Virus record (IMG/VR): IMGVR_UViG_3300030329_003116
Coordinates: 1 to 24,104 of that record
DNA length: 24,104 nucleotides
From: a virus
Reading direction: 5' to 3' (one strand)
The notes under the pieces were generated by a model. The model saw only the letters and a program-made list of their open reading frames with translations. It was not told where the DNA came from and made no database searches. Shown here in pieces: positions 22,629 through 24,104 of the stretch. How positions within the stretch are numbered: the first letter of the stretch is position 1; every line of letters begins with the position of its first letter. Made by a program: the position numbers and the translations under genes.

Positions 22629-24104
22629 ATGACAGTTTCAACCACCACCAGTAAGGTCAGTTACACCGGCAACGGCTCGACCGACACGTTTGCGTATGGT
22701 TTCAAGATCTACGCAGACGGAGACCTCAAGGTCTACGTCGACGGAACGCTCAAGACGCTGACAACGCACTACACCGTTACCAATGCCGGGGTCTCAAGCG
22801 GCGGCAATGTGGTCTTCACGACCGGCAACGTACCAGCGAGCGGGAAGAAAGTTGTTATCGAACGCATCCTGGCGCGTACTCAATCTAACGACTGGAACGA
22901 CTATGACCGCTTCCCGGCCGAGACCCTGGAGGACAGCGTCGACCGACTGACGTTTATCACCCAGGAGGTCGATGAAGCACTCGGCAGATCGGTCAAGTTT
23001 GCCACGACCGTCACCGATGTCGGTACGGTTGAGGTTACCGGGACCGCAGCAGAACGCGCGAATAAGGTCTTCGGGTTCGACAGTGCTGGTGATTTAAGTG
23101 CGACCGTCGAGATCGGTAATTACCAGGGGGATTGGGCGTCCGCTACGAGTTACGTTTCCCGAGACCTAGTCAAAGATACATCGACCAACAACATATTCAT
23201 CTGCACCAGCAGCCACACTTCAAGCGGTGCGCAGCCACTAACGACTAACACGGATTCGGCGAAATGGTCGCTGATTGTGGATGCGGCGAGTGCCGCGACA
23301 TCGGCGACGAATGCGGCGGCGAGCGCAACCGCTGCGGCCTCCAGCGCGACCTCTAGTGCGTCCAGTGCCACTACATCGCAAAACTGGTCGACCAAGACTG
23401 ATGCTGCGGTATCGGGATCCGACTACTCCGCGAAAGAGTACGCGCAGGGCACGCAGGCAAGTACCGGGGGATCGTCTAAGTCCTGGGCGCAAGACGCTGA
23501 CGCAGTCAATGGTGCTGGCGCGAATGATAGGTCAGCGAAACAGTGGGCGCAGGGATCTCTGACTGGTGCGACCCTGGGCGGCAGTGCGAAGGATTGGGCG
23601 CAGACTGCTGAAGACTCCCAGGTCGACGGCAGCGAGTATTCCGCGAAACACTACAGCGCAAAATCCTCGGCTTCAGCGACTGCGGCCGCATCCAGCGCAA
23701 CCTCGGCAGCCACGGCACAGACCGCAGCCGAAGCAGCACAGGCAGCAGCGGAAGCAGCAGCCGACAATTTCGATGACACCTACCTGGGGGCGAAGTCCAG
23801 CGACCCATCAGTCGATAACGATGGCGATGCACTCACGGCAGGCGATATGTATTTCAACACTGCGACAGACCGGATGCGTGTGTATTCGGGAAGTGCCTGG
23901 CAAGACGTTGCCCTCGACAGCGCAACCGTAGTCGCCAAAACCTCCGCAACCGGATCAGGCCAACTTCCGTCCGGCACGACCGCACAACGCGATGGCTCAC
24001 CGTCAGCGGGTTACATCCGCTTCAATTCAACAGACGGATCGTTTGAGGGTTATGACGGATCAGCATGGGGCGCAATCGGTGGGGGTGCATCAGGCGGGAA
24101 CGGT
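22629..24104 (+). CDS. Tail fibre protein with T7 gp17-type N-terminus (3' end outside window)
   Basis: The frame is open from the ATG at 22629 to the window edge (492 residues, no stop). Residues 1-125 match the T7 tail-fibre N-terminal domain: YTGNGSTDTFAYGFKIYADG, VVIERILARTQSNDW and FPAETLEDSVDRLTFITQEV. This part docks the fibre to the tail. Residues 165-200 (GDWASATSYVSRDLVKD... IFICTSSHTSS) resemble the small aromatic carbohydrate-binding motif common in fibres. Residues 218-250 are Ala/Ser/Thr-rich. From 262 to 345 a short repeat with SAK-x-[WY]-A recurs about every 15-20 residues. Two FN-x-x-[TS]...Y-x-G-S-A-W units follow (residues about 415-485). The receptor-binding tip is not in the window. 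The start follows the previous stop by 8 bases. Confidence 0.88.
   Translation, partial: MTVSTTTSKVSYTGNGSTDTFAYGFKIYADGDLKVYVDGTLKTLTTHYTVTNAGVSSGGNVVFTTGNVPASGKKVVIERILARTQSNDWNDYDRFPAETLEDSVDRLTFITQEVDEALGRSVKFATTVTDVGTVEVTGTAAERANKVFGFDSAGDLSATVEIGNYQGDWASATSYVSRDLVKDTSTNNIFICTSSHTSSGAQPLTTNTDSAKWSLIVDAASAATSATNAAASATAAASSATSSASSATTSQNWSTKTDAAVSGSDYSAKEYAQGTQASTGGSSKSWAQDADAVNGAGANDRSAKQWAQGSLTGATLGGSAKDWAQTAEDSQVDGSEYSAKHYSAKSSASATAAASSATSAATAQTAAEAAQAAAEAAADNFDDTYLGAKSSDPSVDNDGDALTAGDMYFNTATDRMRVYSGSAWQDVALDSATVVAKTSATGSGQLPSGTTAQRDGSPSAGYIRFNSTDGSFEGYDGSAWGAIGGGASGGNG

Overview
The window looks like part of a temperate, short-tailed (podovirus-type) phage or prophage of a Gram-negative bacterium. 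It combines a divergent repressor/Cro switch with a virion gene set ordered as in T7: portal, scaffold, capsid, tail tubular A, tail tube/nozzle, internal ejection proteins, then a fibre with a T7 gp17-type N-terminus. No bacterial genes, tRNAs, insertion sequences, CRISPR arrays or integrase are visible. The host cannot be named from the sequence.

Left arm (1-1835). A leftward ATPase (Sak4-like, truncated by the window edge) and a leftward HTH repressor (421-1404) face a rightward YdaS/Cro-like gene (1555-1779) across a control region with inverted repeats. The S24-like C-terminus of the repressor appears to lack its catalytic serine. Strong hairpin terminators follow the repressor and the Cro-like gene. 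The second ends directly at the ATG of the first replication gene.

Replication and middle genes (1836-4932). A primase-type zinc-binding protein overlaps a RepA-like hexameric helicase. Next come eight TTACTCC-type iterons, a strong candidate replication origin. A Cys-rich zinc-ribbon protein, a PD-(D/E)XK nuclease and an unrecognised 150-aa protein follow. The last sits where lambda-like phages encode the antiterminator Q, followed by a short leader and a terminator just before the late genes.

Late genes (4933-24104). The order is small-terminase-like protein, a 320-bp palindrome-rich non-coding stretch, a very basic protein, large terminase, a low-complexity protein, portal, a Bbp19-like small protein, scaffold, a structured leader with a terminator, and the major capsid gene. 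The capsid gene is interrupted by a compact ORF-less group I intron (12125-12384) whose P1-P9.2 helices can be drawn from the sequence. Splicing replaces an 8-codon dead-end tail with a 21-residue conserved-looking C-terminus. After a UUCG terminator come the tail proteins and four ejection-type proteins. The third ejection-type protein carries a zeta-toxin-like kinase domain, so a toxin-family kinase may be delivered with the genome. The window ends inside the tail-fibre gene; lysis genes are not seen.

The most notable observations are the intron in the capsid gene, the zeta-kinase/ejection protein fusion, the iteron origin, and the Q-leader-terminator arrangement.
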